Shown here one piece after another: positions 52,842-62,154 of a DNA stretch of 64,000 nucleotides (the stretch's first letter is position 1; the number at the start of each line of letters is the position of its first letter). A program made the translations under genes and the position numbers. The notes under the pieces were generated by a model. That model worked only from the letters and a program-made list of their open reading frames with translations. It ran no database searches and was not told the DNA's origin. This stretch comes from CAVSKL01 sp963728475 [NCBI: Candidatus Eiseniibacteriota bacterium]. Lineage in GTDB: Bacteria; Eisenbacteria; RBG-16-71-46; JABDJR01. Where the stretch lies: positions 1 through 64,000 of the forward strand of contig CAVSKL010000002.1 of the NCBI GenBank assembly GCA_963728475.1, read 5' to 3'.

Positions 52842-54665
52842 CTAGGTGGCGGCGGGGGCGGACCCGGGAACCGCGGACTCCTGGTCCTTGTACTGAAGCA
52901 GATAAAGTTTGTAATAAAGCCCGCGTTCCCGGAGGAGTTCCTGATGGGTGCCCTCCTCCCGGATCTGTCCCTTGTGGAGAACGATGATCCGGTCCACGTT
53001 GCGCACGGTGGAGAGCCGGTGGGCCACCACCAGCGAGGTGCGCCCCTCCATGAGCCGGGTCACCGCCTCCTGGATGAGGATCTCGGTCTCGGTGTCCACG
53101 TTGCTGGTGGCCTCGTCCAGAATCAGCACCTCGGGATCGTGGGCCAGCGCCCGGGCGAAGGAGAGGAGCTGCTTCTGCCCGGTGCTGAGCGAGGCTCCTC
53201 GCTCCCCGAGCTGGGTGTCGAACCCCAGGGGAAGACGCTGCACGAACCCCTCGGCGTTGACGTACCGGGCGGCGGTCTGGATCTCGTCGGCGGGGAGGTC
53301 GTCGTCCCCCATGCGGACGTTCTCCGCCACCGACCCGCTGAACAGGAACACGTCCTGCAGCACCAGGCTCATCTTCCGCCGGAGTTCGCGCTGCGGCCAT
53401 TGCCGGACGTCGACCCCGTCCATGAGGATCCGCCCCTTCTGCACGTCGTAGAACCGCATGAGGAGGCTCATGATGCTGGTCTTGCCCGCCCCGGTGTGGC
53501 CCACGAACGCCACCGCCTGGCCCCGATGGACCTTGAACGACACGTCCCGCAGCACCCATTCCCCGGGGTTGTAGGCGAACCACACGTGCTCGAACTCGAT
53601 CCGGGGAGTCTCCCCGCCGGAGGCGGCGACGGGGGCGGCGGCGGCCTCCGCATTCACCACCGTGGGCTCGGTGTCGAGGAGGGTGAAGATGCGTTCGCTG
53701 GCCGCCATCGCCGCCTGGAGGATGTTGTACTTCTCGCTCAGATCCTGGATCGGCTGGTAGAACCGCCGCACGTACTGGATGAACGCCACCAGCCCGCCCA
53801 GGGTGAACGCCCCCTTCAGGATCTGGCCGCCGCCCACCCAGATCAACAGCGCCAGCGCCAGCGCCGAGATGAGTTCCACCGCCGGATAGAAGGTGGCGTA
53901 GTAGAAGACCGAGCGCAGGTGGGCCTCGGTGTGATCGCGGTTGAGCGTGTCGAACTCGCCGCGGCTCCGTTCCTCGTGGTTCATGACCTGGAGCACCGAC
54001 ATCCCGGTGATCGACTCCTGGAGGAACGAGTTGATGCGCGCGAGCCGCACCCGCACCGCGCGGTAGCTCTCCCGCACGTTGGAGCGGAACCAGGCGCTCA
54101 ACCAGGCCAGGAGCGGCAGCACCGCGAACGAGATCAGCGCCAGCTTCCAGTCCATGACCAGGAGCACGATCATGATCCCGAACAGCGTCACCACGTCGCC
54201 GAAGATCGCCACCACCCCCGAAGTGAACATCTCGTTCAGGGCGTCCACGTCGCTGGTGAGGCGGGTGAGCAGCCGCCCCACCGGGTTCCGGTCGAAGAAC
54301 GCGGTCTGGAGTTCGAGGAGGTGGGCGAAGATCTGGGTCCGGAGCCGGAGCATGATCTCCTGTCCGACCTTCTGCATGATGTAGGTCTGGGCGTAGCCCA
54401 GGGCCATGGCCGCGATCAGGGTCCCGAAGTAGAGGCCGGCCACCCGCACCAGGCCGTGGACGTCCTTGCCCGCCATGTACTTGTCGATGGCGAGCTTGGT
54501 CAGGAACGGTCCCGCTAGGTCGGCCAGCGAGGTGAGGATGAGGAGGAAGATGGAGAACAGCACCACCGGCCGGTGCGGCCGCAAGTAGGTGAGGAGCCGC
54601 TTCATCAGCCGGGCGTCGTAGGCCCGGCCGAGGATCTCGTCCTCGTGGAATTCCTGCCCGCTCAC
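52842..54665 (-). CDS. ABC exporter half-transporter (catalytically competent subunit)
   Basis: 607 aa from the GTG at 54665, overlapping the partner gene stop. Six transmembrane helices lie in the first 320 residues. The ATPase domain has Walker A GHTGAGKTS, signature LSTGQKQLLSFARAL, Walker B LILDEATSNVDTET with the catalytic Glu, and H-loop VAHRLSTV. Together with the neighbouring subunit this is the heterodimeric type IV exporter pattern (YheHI/BmrCD/TM287-288-like). The substrate is unknown; lipids or drugs are typical. Confidence 0.92.
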   Translation of the reverse strand: MSGQEFHEDEILGRAYDARLMKRLLTYLRPHRPVVLFSIFLLILTSLADLAGPFLTKLAIDKYMAGKDVHGLVRVAGLYFGTLIAAMALGYAQTYIMQKVGQEIMLRLRTQIFAHLLELQTAFFDRNPVGRLLTRLTSDVDALNEMFTSGVVAIFGDVVTLFGIMIVLLVMDWKLALISFAVLPLLAWLSAWFRSNVRESYRAVRVRLARINSFLQESITGMSVLQVMNHEERSRGEFDTLNRDHTEAHLRSVFYYATFYPAVELISALALALLIWVGGGQILKGAFTLGGLVAFIQYVRRFYQPIQDLSEKYNILQAAMAASERIFTLLDTEPTVVNAEAAAAPVAASGGETPRIEFEHVWFAYNPGEWVLRDVSFKVHRGQAVAFVGHTGAGKTSIMSLLMRFYDVQKGRILMDGVDVRQWPQRELRRKMSLVLQDVFLFSGSVAENVRMGDDDLPADEIQTAARYVNAEGFVQRLPLGFDTQLGERGASLSTGQKQLLSFARALAHDPEVLILDEATSNVDTETEILIQEAVTRLMEGRTSLVVAHRLSTVRNVDRIIVLHKGQIREEGTHQELLRERGLYYKLYLLQYKDQESAVPGSAPAAT

Positions 54666-56443
54666 AGCGTGGCCTCCAGCTCCTGTTCGAGCTGTTGCAT
54701 GCGGACGAGGTCGGCGTAGTGGCCCTCCACCAGGAGAAGCTCCTCATGGGTCCCTTCCTCCACGATCCGCCCCTCCTCCAGCACCACTATCCGGTCGGCC
54801 AGCTTGACCGTGCTCACCCGGTGGGCCACCAGGAGCGTGGTGCGGTCCTTCATGAACACCCGGAGCCCGGCCAGGATCTCCTCCTCGGTGCGGGTGTCCA
54901 CGCTGGCCAGGGAATCGTCCAGGATGAGGATGCGCGGGTTGCGCAACAGCGCCCGCGCGATCGCCGTCCGCTGCTTCTGGCCGCCGGACAGCGTCACCCC
55001 GCGTTCTCCCACCATGGTCGCGTAACCCTCGGGGAAGTCGTGGACGTCGCCGTCTAGTCGGGCCAGCCGGGCCATGGCTTCCATCTCCGAGGCCTCGGCG
55101 TCGGGCCGCCCGAGCGCGATGTTCTCGGCCACGGTGCGGCTGAACAGGAAGGTCTCCTGGGGGACGTAGCCCACCGCGGAGCGGAGCCGATCCAGGTCCA
55201 TCTCGCGCACGTCCACCCCGTCCACCAGCACCTGGCCTCCGGAGGGGTCGTAGATGCGGGGGACCAGGTTGATGAGGGTCGTCTTGCCGGAACCGGTCCG
55301 CCCCACCACCGCCACCGTCTCCCCGGCGCGGACGTGGAGGTCGATCCCGCTCAGGACCTCGGTGTCGGGGCGGGAGGAGTAGGCGAAGTGGACGTTGCGG
55401 AACAGGATGTCCCCGTCGATCCGCGCGCCGTCCCCGGACGCGGATCCGGAGCCGTTCCCGCCCCCGGCGGGATGGACGGGGGAGGCCACCTCCACCTCGG
55501 CGTCGAACACCTGGTTCATGCGCTTCATGGAAGCCGCGCCGCGCTGGAACATGGAGACCACCCATCCCAGCGCGATCATCGGCCAGATCAGCATGCCCAG
55601 GTACGAGTTGAAGGCGACGAAGTCGCCGAGGGTGATCCGGCCCTGGATGACCAGCAAGCCGCCCATCGCCAGCACCAGCACGCTCCCCGTCCCGGCCAGG
55701 AACCCGATGGCGGGGGAGAAGATGCCGTTGATCTTCACCAGCCGCATGTTCCCCTCGAGGTACTTCTCGTTCCGCCGCCGGAAGTCGCGCTGCGCCGAGT
55801 CCTCCTGCACGTAGGCCCGCACCACCCGGATCCCCGACAGGTACTCCTGGGCGCGGGCGGTGATGTCCGAGAACTGGGCCTGCACCTCCTCGAACCGCTT
55901 GTGAATGATCTTCCCGTATCGGTACATGAAGAGCGAGATGAGCGGCAGCGGCACCAACGACACCAGGGTCAGCCGCCAACTCAGGACCAGCATGAAGGTG
56001 AGGGCGGCGACCAGGGTGATCACGGTGTTGACCGAGTACATGATCCCGGGCCCCAGCACCGCCCGCACCGCGTTGAGGTCGTTGGTGGCGCGGGCCATGA
56101 GGTCGCCGGTGGGGATGCGGTTGTAGTACGAGAACGAGAGCCGGGTGAGCTTGGCGAAGAAGTCCCGCCGGAGCTCGTACTCGATCTCGCGCGAGGCCCC
56201 GATGACCAGCCGCCGCATGAAGAAGCGCGCCACCCCGCCGAAGAGTGCGATGGCCACCAGGAAGAGCGAAAAGGTGAGGAGCTTCTGCCGGGTGATCTCG
56301 TGGGAGAGCCCGTCCACCGCGTACTTGAACACCCACGGCGAGGCGAGCTGGAAGAAGTCGGAGGCGACCAGGGCGAAGAAGCCCCAGTAGAGAGCCTTCT
56401 TGTGTCCGCGGAGGTAGGGGAGGAGCATGCCGAGCGAGTTCAT
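54662..56443 (-). CDS. ABC exporter half-transporter (degenerate-site subunit)
   Basis: 593 aa from the ATG at 56443, which overlaps the stop of the tagged beta-helix gene. Six transmembrane helices are followed by an ATPase domain with Walker A GRTGSGKTT, signature LSGGQKQRTAIARAL and Walker B ILILDDSLASVDTRTEEE, in which Asp replaces the catalytic Glu. That change, with the complementary LSTGQ in the partner, marks a heterodimer with one hydrolysing site. Confidence 0.92.
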   Translation of the reverse strand: MNSLGMLLPYLRGHKKALYWGFFALVASDFFQLASPWVFKYAVDGLSHEITRQKLLTFSLFLVAIALFGGVARFFMRRLVIGASREIEYELRRDFFAKLTRLSFSYYNRIPTGDLMARATNDLNAVRAVLGPGIMYSVNTVITLVAALTFMLVLSWRLTLVSLVPLPLISLFMYRYGKIIHKRFEEVQAQFSDITARAQEYLSGIRVVRAYVQEDSAQRDFRRRNEKYLEGNMRLVKINGIFSPAIGFLAGTGSVLVLAMGGLLVIQGRITLGDFVAFNSYLGMLIWPMIALGWVVSMFQRGAASMKRMNQVFDAEVEVASPVHPAGGGNGSGSASGDGARIDGDILFRNVHFAYSSRPDTEVLSGIDLHVRAGETVAVVGRTGSGKTTLINLVPRIYDPSGGQVLVDGVDVREMDLDRLRSAVGYVPQETFLFSRTVAENIALGRPDAEASEMEAMARLARLDGDVHDFPEGYATMVGERGVTLSGGQKQRTAIARALLRNPRILILDDSLASVDTRTEEEILAGLRVFMKDRTTLLVAHRVSTVKLADRIVVLEEGRIVEEGTHEELLLVEGHYADLVRMQQLEQELEATL

Positions 56444-57597
56444 CGCCGTTCCTCCGAGGCCTCGTAGCGGGTCTTGACCGCCCCCCACGTCGAGCGCCGG
56501 ACCGGCGTCGTGCAGTCGTAGACCGCCAGGTGCTGCTCGTCCACGATCCTGCCCACCGGCTGGCCGGAAATTCCCCGGGCGACCTGGTCGCAGTCGACCG
56601 AGCCCCACCAGTCGTAGTCCGCGGCCAGGGCCTCCGGCTGGAGCACGACCAGGTTGTGGAGGCTTGCGGTGAAGTCGCAGGCGAAGTCCCGGCTCCCTCC
56701 CAGGGTGAGGGCGGTGTAGAGCGAGCAGCCGCCGTCGGAGGCCTTGATCGCGGTGTCCCAGCCCCGGAACACGGTGGCGTGGACGTAACCGGAGACCGAT
56801 GCGGCCTGGATGCCGGTTCCCCGGTAGAGGCTTCCCACCAGGGTGGAAGCGGTCATCTCCAGCCGTACCCCGTCGAGCGCGAGCCCGACCCCGCACTCCT
56901 CGATGCGCGACCCCTCGAAGGCCACGAGGAGCGGGGCGTCCACCGAAACCGCGACGTCGCAGTTGCGGAAGAGGGAGGCGGAGATCTGGACCTCCGGACA
57001 GCCGGCGCTGGCGCAGCGGTCGGCGGGAGCCCGGTCCGCCTGGGGGCAGCCGGGGTCGCCGGTGGAGGAGAGGCCCAGGGGGCAACCGTCCACCGTCACG
57101 TGGTCCAGGGTGGAGGACACCGAGAGGGGAGAGACGTAGACCGCCTCCACCATGCTGGTGAAGGTGCAGCGGCGCAGGAGCACGCCCACGGCGCCGTCCC
57201 CGATCAGCGCGCCCCGGATTCCCGAGACCAGGTCGCAATCGGAAACCACCAGCCGGGAGCCGGCCTCGATCAGGGTGGCGGGTTTCGCGAGGAGCCTCCC
57301 ATCGAGGGTGAGGTTGGAGACCGAGGCCTCGGAGCCGTGGAATCCGCCCACCCGGACCAGGGCGCGATCGCCCTCACCCAGGACCGTGACCGCCTTGTCG
57401 GCGAACAGGGCCCGGTTGTAGTCGCCGGCCGGAACGAGCACGGTATCCCCCGGGGCCGCCGCGTCCAAAGCCGACTGAATCGACTCGGTTTGCGCCGCGG
57501 CCCGAAAGAGGGCCGCCTTGGCTGGCGACCAGGTGAGGCAGAAGGCCAGGACCGCCGCCGCCGTGCGGAGGATCCGGCCGGAATAAGGTCCGGTCAT
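56440..57597 (-). CDS. secreted beta-helix protein with variant C-terminal tag, coupled to an ABC exporter
   Basis: 385 aa from the ATG at 57597, which lies about five bases after the predicted transcription start. A signal peptide (TAAAVLAFCLTWSPAKA) is followed by TESIQSALDAAAPGDTVLVPAG, the same pectin-esterase-like opening as the array proteins, and short coils with many Cys (about 14). The C-terminus reads VRRSTWGAVKTRYEASEERR, a variant of the TTWGRLK tag with an extra basic tail. The four-base overlap with the exporter gene couples their translation. Confidence 0.82.
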   Translation of the reverse strand: MTGPYSGRILRTAAAVLAFCLTWSPAKAALFRAAAQTESIQSALDAAAPGDTVLVPAGDYNRALFADKAVTVLGEGDRALVRVGGFHGSEASVSNLTLDGRLLAKPATLIEAGSRLVVSDCDLVSGIRGALIGDGAVGVLLRRCTFTSMVEAVYVSPLSVSSTLDHVTVDGCPLGLSSTGDPGCPQADRAPADRCASAGCPEVQISASLFRNCDVAVSVDAPLLVAFEGSRIEECGVGLALDGVRLEMTASTLVGSLYRGTGIQAASVSGYVHATVFRGWDTAIKASDGGCSLYTALTLGGSRDFACDFTASLHNLVVLQPEALAADYDWWGSVDCDQVARGISGQPVGRIVDEQHLAVYDCTTPVRRSTWGAVKTRYEASEERR

Positions 57598-57608
57598 CGT
57601 AACCGCCG

Positions 57609-57638
57609 AGTCTATCAATTCTTGTGCGCCCAGGTAAA
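57609..57638 (-). promoter_or_regulatory. promoter of the tagged beta-helix/ABC exporter operon, near-leaderless
   Basis: On the minus strand TTTACC and TAGACT are separated by 18 bp. The -10 ends 11 bases before the ATG, so the leader would be about five bases. Confidence 0.45.
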
Positions 57639-57672
57639 TCTTCCGGGCGCGGTTCCGGCCCGTCGCCGGCGG

Positions 57673-57701
57673 TTGGCCTCCGGCCGCCCCGTTGCTAGAC
57701 T
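57673..57701 (+). promoter_or_regulatory. promoter of the CorA-like gene
   Basis: TTGGCC and TAGACT are separated by 17 bp, with the start near 57708 and a leader of about 78 nt. No M-box-like element was recognised in it. Confidence 0.5.
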
Positions 57702-57785
57702 GCCTCGGTCCACCGGGATCCGCTCCGGGTTCCGGGCCCACCGGCCGGGCGCCCCCGTTTCCGGCCGTTTCCGGGAGGTGCCGCG

Positions 57786-58757
57786 GTGCCTGTTTCGACC
57801 CTGGTGATCAAGCCCGACGGCTCCCTGGTCCGGGATCTCGGCCTGCGGGAGGCGGCGGAGTTCCACTCCGATCCCGCCGCCCGGCTCTGGGTCGACCTCC
57901 TGGAGCCGGGGATGGAGGACTACGACCTCATCCGCACCGCGTTCGGGTTCCACCCGCTGGCCCTGGAGGACTGCCACCACACCATCCAGCGGCCCAAGGT
58001 GGACGACTACGGGGAGAATCTCTTCCTGGTATTCCACGGCTTGAACCTGAACGAGGGCGCCGATCCCCTCGACATGCTGGAGCTGGACAGTTTCCTGGGC
58101 TCGAACTTCCTGGTCACCATCCGTTACGGCCGGCTCTTTTCCATCCGCGAGATCATGGACCGGATCGCGAAGAACCCCGAGCTCCTCCGCAAGGGACCCG
58201 ACTTCGTCTATTACGCGGTGGTGGATCGCATGGTGGACTACTACTTCGACCTCATGGACCGGCTCGACGAGGAGGTGGATGCGCTCGAGGAGCGCCTGCT
58301 CACGCGGGCCGACCGGGAGAGCCTGCACCGGATCCTCGATCTGAAGCGGCGGATCATGGCGCTCCGGCGGGTTGCCGGACCCCAGCGCGAGATCATGAAC
58401 CAGCTGGCCCGCGGCGACTACCCGCTCATCCAGGAGCAGCACCGCTACTACTTCCGCGACGTCTACGACCACCTGCTCCGCATCGCCGACTCCCTCGACG
58501 CCTTCCGGGACATGGTGGGAAGTGCCATGGACACCTACCTAAGCCAGATCTCCAATCGCACCAACGACATCATGAAGGTGCTGTCGATCATTGCCACCAT
58601 CATGCTGCCGCTGAGCCTCATCACCGGCTACTTCGGCATGAACTTCCAGGTCATGCCGTGGCTGCACGATCCGCACGCGATCTACGTCCTCACCGGGCTC
58701 ATGGTGTTGCTGGCGGGCCTGATGCTCGCGTACTTCCGCAAGAAGGGGTGGATGTGA
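57786..58757 (+). CDS. corA: CorA-family magnesium/cobalt transporter
   Basis: 323 aa from the GTG at 57786 with GGGAGGTG upstream. The large cytoplasmic funnel domain has WVDLLEPGMEDYDLI, HPLALEDCHHTIQRPKVDDYGENLFLVFH in parts, and a long helix with FRDMVGSAMDTYLSQISNRTNDIMKVLS, also in parts. Two transmembrane helices at the end frame the signature YFGMNF. CorA forms pentameric Mg2+ channels. Length and layout are normal; the C-terminus KKGWM is cytoplasmic. It overlaps the cupin gene (GTGA). Confidence 0.93.
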   Translation: MPVSTLVIKPDGSLVRDLGLREAAEFHSDPAARLWVDLLEPGMEDYDLIRTAFGFHPLALEDCHHTIQRPKVDDYGENLFLVFHGLNLNEGADPLDMLELDSFLGSNFLVTIRYGRLFSIREIMDRIAKNPELLRKGPDFVYYAVVDRMVDYYFDLMDRLDEEVDALEERLLTRADRESLHRILDLKRRIMALRRVAGPQREIMNQLARGDYPLIQEQHRYYFRDVYDHLLRIADSLDAFRDMVGSAMDTYLSQISNRTNDIMKVLSIIATIMLPLSLITGYFGMNFQVMPWLHDPHAIYVLTGLMVLLAGLMLAYFRKKGWM

Positions 58758-59428
58758 CCCGGCCCGGCGCCGGAGGTTCGGGGGACTCCGGGGGCTCAGC
58801 GGCTTCCGGGAGTCCGGGGGACTCGGGGCGTTCGGAGGGTTCCGGGAGCCCCGGAGGCCCGGGCGGTTCAGGTGGGCCGGATGCTCCCGGCCGGGAGCGC
58901 GGCGCGGTCCCGCCCGGCGGCGCGGTCCCGGCCGGCGGCGCGCGGGAGGCCGAGCTGGTGCGGGAGCTAAGCCTGGTCCCGCACCCCGAGGGCGGCTTCT
59001 ACGCCGAGTGCTTCCGGTCCGGGCTCGTCGTCCGGCCCGGCGACGGCCGCGGGGAGCGGGCGGCGCTCACCGCCATCCATTTCCTCCTGCCGGCGGGAAG
59101 CCGAAGCCGGTGGCACCGTCTCCGCTCCGACGAGACCTGGGCGCATCTAGAGGGGGGGGCCCTGGCCCAGTGGACCTGGCGCGAGGGCGAGGCGGCGCCG
59201 GCCCGGCGGGTGCTGGGTCCGGGCGGGCTCCGGCAGGCTACCGTGCCCGCGGGGACCTGGCAGGCGGCGGAGCCGGTGGATGGCTTCGCGCTTCTCGCAT
59301 GCGTGGTGGGGCCGGGCTTCGCCTTGGTGGACCTGGAGTTCGCCGTGCCGGGGTCCGAGGCGCATCGGGCCATCGCGGAGGCCGCCCCCGAGCTTTCCCG
59401 GTTCCTTCGCGCGGCCTCTCCAGACTGA
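58754..59428 (+). CDS. DUF985-type cupin protein with Gly/Ser-rich N-terminus
   Basis: 224 aa if the GTG at 58754 overlapping corA is used. Residues 1-60 are almost only Gly, Ser, Pro and Ala and may be a spacer or an untranslated stretch. The cupin starts LVRELSLVPHPEGGFYAECFRS and has AIHFLLPAGSRSRWHRLRSDETWAHLEGG in parts, with the metal-ligand His, then VPAGTWQAAEP and FALLACVVGPGF. This matches the DUF985 (YML079w-like) family. Cytoplasmic; the ligand is unknown. Confidence 0.82.
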   Translation: MTRPGAGGSGDSGGSAASGSPGDSGRSEGSGSPGGPGGSGGPDAPGRERGAVPPGGAVPAGGAREAELVRELSLVPHPEGGFYAECFRSGLVVRPGDGRGERAALTAIHFLLPAGSRSRWHRLRSDETWAHLEGGALAQWTWREGEAAPARRVLGPGGLRQATVPAGTWQAAEPVDGFALLACVVGPGFALVDLEFAVPGSEAHRAIAEAAPELSRFLRAASPD

Positions 59429-59490
59429 ACCCCCGGGCAGCCGCGAGTGCCGACCCCGTCGATCGTGCCACTGGCGGCAAGGAGACCCTC

Positions 59491-60084
59491 ATGACCGTAG
59501 TCCGAGGCCTCGGTCCCGCGCTGGTGACCCTCTCGATGCTCGCCGGCGCGGCTTCGCCCGGGGACGGCACCGCGGCGGCGGCCGTTTCGGGCACAATCGC
59601 GCCGGCGGATCCGGCCCATGCCTTCGACTTCTGGATCGGCGACTGGCGCATCCACCAGAAGATCCTGCAGGCCGACGGATCGTGGCTGGAGCTGCCCGCG
59701 CGCACCTCGGTCCGGCCGGCGGTGGAGGGGAGGGCGCTGATCGAGCACTGGGAGGGGCAGGTGCGCTTCTTCTGGGAGGGGATGGCCGACACCGAGACGG
59801 TGGAGGGGCTGAGCGTTCGCGCCTACGATCCGGAGGTGGGGGAGTGGAAGATCCACTGGATGGACTCGCGCCATCCCGCGTTCGGGGACCCGTTTCACGG
59901 TACGTTCGAAGGAAGGGTGGGAACTTTCTTCCGCAGACGGGTGACCGAGCGCGGCATCGCCGACACCCGGGTCACCTTCCGCCCGGCCGGTCCGGATTCG
60001 GTGCGCTGGGATCTGGCGGTCAGCTCCGACGGGGGGGACTCCTGGCGGACCCTCTGGGTCATGGAGATGGGCCGGGCCCGCTGA
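59491..60084 (+). CDS. secreted DUF1579-like protein
   Basis: 197 aa from the ATG at 59491 with AAGGAGA upstream. A signal peptide runs to about residue 30. The domain opens HAFDFWIGDWRIHQKI, the FDFWxGxW mark of the DUF1579-type beta-barrel family, and includes RALIEHWEGQVRFFWEGM, LSVRAYDPEVGEWKIHWMDS and FGDPFHGTFEGRVGTFF. The function is unknown. It stands alone. Confidence 0.78.
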   Translation: MTVVRGLGPALVTLSMLAGAASPGDGTAAAAVSGTIAPADPAHAFDFWIGDWRIHQKILQADGSWLELPARTSVRPAVEGRALIEHWEGQVRFFWEGMADTETVEGLSVRAYDPEVGEWKIHWMDSRHPAFGDPFHGTFEGRVGTFFRRRVTERGIADTRVTFRPAGPDSVRWDLAVSSDGGDSWRTLWVMEMGRAR

Positions 60085-60181
60085 ACGGACGCCTTGCGTG
60101 ATCGGCCGGTTTCGGGGAGGATAGGGGTGGAGCCTGCCTCCAAATTTAGTTGTGACCCCACGCAATCGGAAGGAGATCCTC

Positions 60182-60853
60182 ATGAAACCACGACGCTGGA
60201 TGACGTGGGTAGCGGTTCCGGCCATGGTGGCGGGGGGAGCGCTGGCCGGATGCTCCCAGAAGAATCAGGGATCGGACATGAACCGGACCGACACCACCGC
60301 GGCCGGTATGGCCGCCCCGACCGGCAGCACCTCCGCATCGGCCGCCGACCGGATGGGACTCCGTCCCGGCGGCGCCCTGAACGGCTCGTTCACCGGCACC
60401 GACTCGCTCTGGAATTACGACCAACCCCTCGGGGAATCCGCGGCCACGTTCGGGGGCGAGGGAGAGCCGCACTGGTCGGCCACCACCGTCGCCGCCGCCA
60501 ACCGAGGTACCACCGGGCACGCGGTGACGGTGAAGGGGGAGGTGGTCGACGCGTCCTGCTACTTGGAGCTCGGCAAGCGCGGGAGCGGCCATATACCCTG
60601 TGCCACCGATTGCGTGAAGAACGGGCAACCGGTGGGGTTGGTGGATGCCGACAACAATCTCTACTTGCTTTTCCCCGAGGAGCACGACCCCCGGCGGTAC
60701 GGCAATACCGACCTGGCCCAGGCCATGATCCCGTATCTGGGCAAGACGGTGACCGTGAACGGCATGCTTGTGGACCGGGCAGGCGCGAAGGCGATTTTCG
60801 TGCTTGGGTACACGGTGGGCGCGCAGCCGAATCAGCAGAAGGGCGGACGCTAG
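60182..60853 (+). CDS. lipoprotein with Cys-containing periplasmic domain (hypothetical)
   Basis: 223 aa from the ATG at 60182 with AAGGAGA upstream. The signal ends in ALAGC (Cys 24). A Ser/Thr/Ala-rich linker to about residue 110 leads to a domain with VKGEVVDASCYLELGKRGSGH, split by a Gly turn, then CATDCVKNGQPVGLVDADNNLYLLF and GKTVTVNGMLVDRAG, in parts. The EVVDxxCYL...H..CA..C pattern recurs in hypothetical periplasmic proteins and could bind a metal or form disulfides. It ends at the border of the repeat region. Confidence 0.75.
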   Translation: MKPRRWMTWVAVPAMVAGGALAGCSQKNQGSDMNRTDTTAAGMAAPTGSTSASAADRMGLRPGGALNGSFTGTDSLWNYDQPLGESAATFGGEGEPHWSATTVAAANRGTTGHAVTVKGEVVDASCYLELGKRGSGHIPCATDCVKNGQPVGLVDADNNLYLLFPEEHDPRRYGNTDLAQAMIPYLGKTVTVNGMLVDRAGAKAIFVLGYTVGAQPNQQKGGR

Positions 60854-60891
60854 GGAATCAGGCGCCCGTGGCCGGCGCCGCCCGCCCGGCA

Positions 60892-61071
60892 CCCGGGAAG
60901 TAGAGACCCGCGCGGCGCCCGGGAATCAGGGAAGCGCGCAGTGCCCGGGAATTAGGCGCCCGTGGCCGGTTGGGCGCGCGCGGCGCCCGGGAATCAGGGC
61001 AGCGCGCAGTGCCCGGGAAGTAGAGACCCGCGCGGCGCCCGGGAATCAGGGAAGCGCGCAGTGCCCGGGAA
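60892..61071 (+). repeat. 26-bp periodic repeat built on CCCGGGAA
   Basis: The octamer CCCGGGAA occurs at 60892, 60918, 60944, 60986, 61012, 61038 and 61064, giving spacings of 26, 26, 42, 26, 26 and 26. Two alternating 18-nt fillers (TCAGGGAAGCGCGCAGTG and GTAGAGACCCGCGCGGCG) fill most gaps. The whole shows a 120-bp superperiod (60901-60960 and 61021-61080 differ at one base). Confidence 0.9.
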
Positions 61072-61290
61072 ATAGGCGCCCGTGGCCGGCGCCGCCCGGC
61101 CGGCACCCGAACCTGTCCGAAAGCGATTTGGTCCGGCCTCTCTCCGGCCCATCCTGGATCTGGCCCGGTCCGGCCGGGTGCCACGAGCGTGCGGCACAAC
61201 TTCCACTGCCGCGGGGAAGGCATCTGGTCCGGCCGGGCACTTTTCTATTCCCGCCAACGTGAGCCGCCCGGAGGTAGGGACCGAGCGAGC

Positions 61291-62100
61291 GCAGCCCGTC
61301 CGCGGGGCACATTCCAGGCCGCACATCCGCGAGGGGCGCCGTCCCGGTGCCGGCTGAGTTCGGTCGCGGCTCGGCGTCGGGGCCCGGCCGGCTGGGTTCA
61401 GGCGCGGTTGGCCCTGCCGTTGCCAACGCAGCAGCCCGTTTGCGGCGTCACGGTCCCGCCGCCGCCGCGGCAGCCCGTCCGCGGGGCACATTCCAGGCCG
61501 CACATCCGCGAGGGGCGCCGTCCCGGTCGCGGCTCGGCGCCGCGGCCTGTCCGGCAAGGTTCAGGCGGGGTCGGCGTCCCGGTTCGCGCGGCGGTGACGG
61601 CTCGGTTCGCGCGCCCGGCCGGTGCTGGCTGGGTTCGGTCGCGGTTGGCCCTGCCGTTGCCAACGCAGCAGCCCATTTGCGGCGTCACGGTCCCGCCGCC
61701 GCCGCGGCAGCCCGTCCGCGGGGGACATTCCAGGCCGCACATCCGCGAGGGGCGCCGTCCCGGTCGCGGCTCGGCGCCGCGGCCCGTCCGGCTGGGTTCA
61801 GTCGGGGTCGGCGTCCCGGTTCGCGCGCCCGGCCGGTGCCGGCTGAGTTCGGTCGCGGCTCGGCGTAGGGGCCCGGCCCGCTGGGTTCAGGCGCGGTTGG
61901 CCCTGCCGTTGCCAACGCAGCAGCCCATTTGCGGCGTCGCGGTCCCGCCGCCGCCGCGGCAGCCCGTCCGCGGGGCACATTCCAGGCCGCACATCCGCGA
62001 GGGGCGCCGTCCCGGTCGCGGCTCGGCGCCGCGGCCCGTCCGGCTGGGTTCAGTCGGGGTCGGCGTCCCGGTTCGCGCGCCCGGCCGGTGCCGGCAGGCG
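61291..62100 (+). repeat. four imperfect long tandem repeats, 179-252 bp apart
   Basis: A conserved core of about 57 bp starting GCAGCCCGTCCGCGGGG occurs at 61291, 61470, 61707 and 61959. Second shared blocks (starting TTGGCCCTGCCGTTGCC) occur three times, at about 61408, 61647 and 61897. Interblock parts are themselves shuffled repeats (GGCTGGGTTCAG, GGTCGCGGCTCGGCG). Long frames are open across it only because of its GC content and periodicity; no convincing protein is encoded. Confidence 0.85.
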
Positions 62101-62154
62101 GTGAAGACCGGGCGCCGGCGCATCCCGGCCCGGGGATAGGCGGCCCCGGTCCCT

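Noticed and set aside
60892-61071. CRISPR array
   Set aside because: The 26-bp units recur with the same two fillers, so there are no unique spacers, and no cas genes are nearby.
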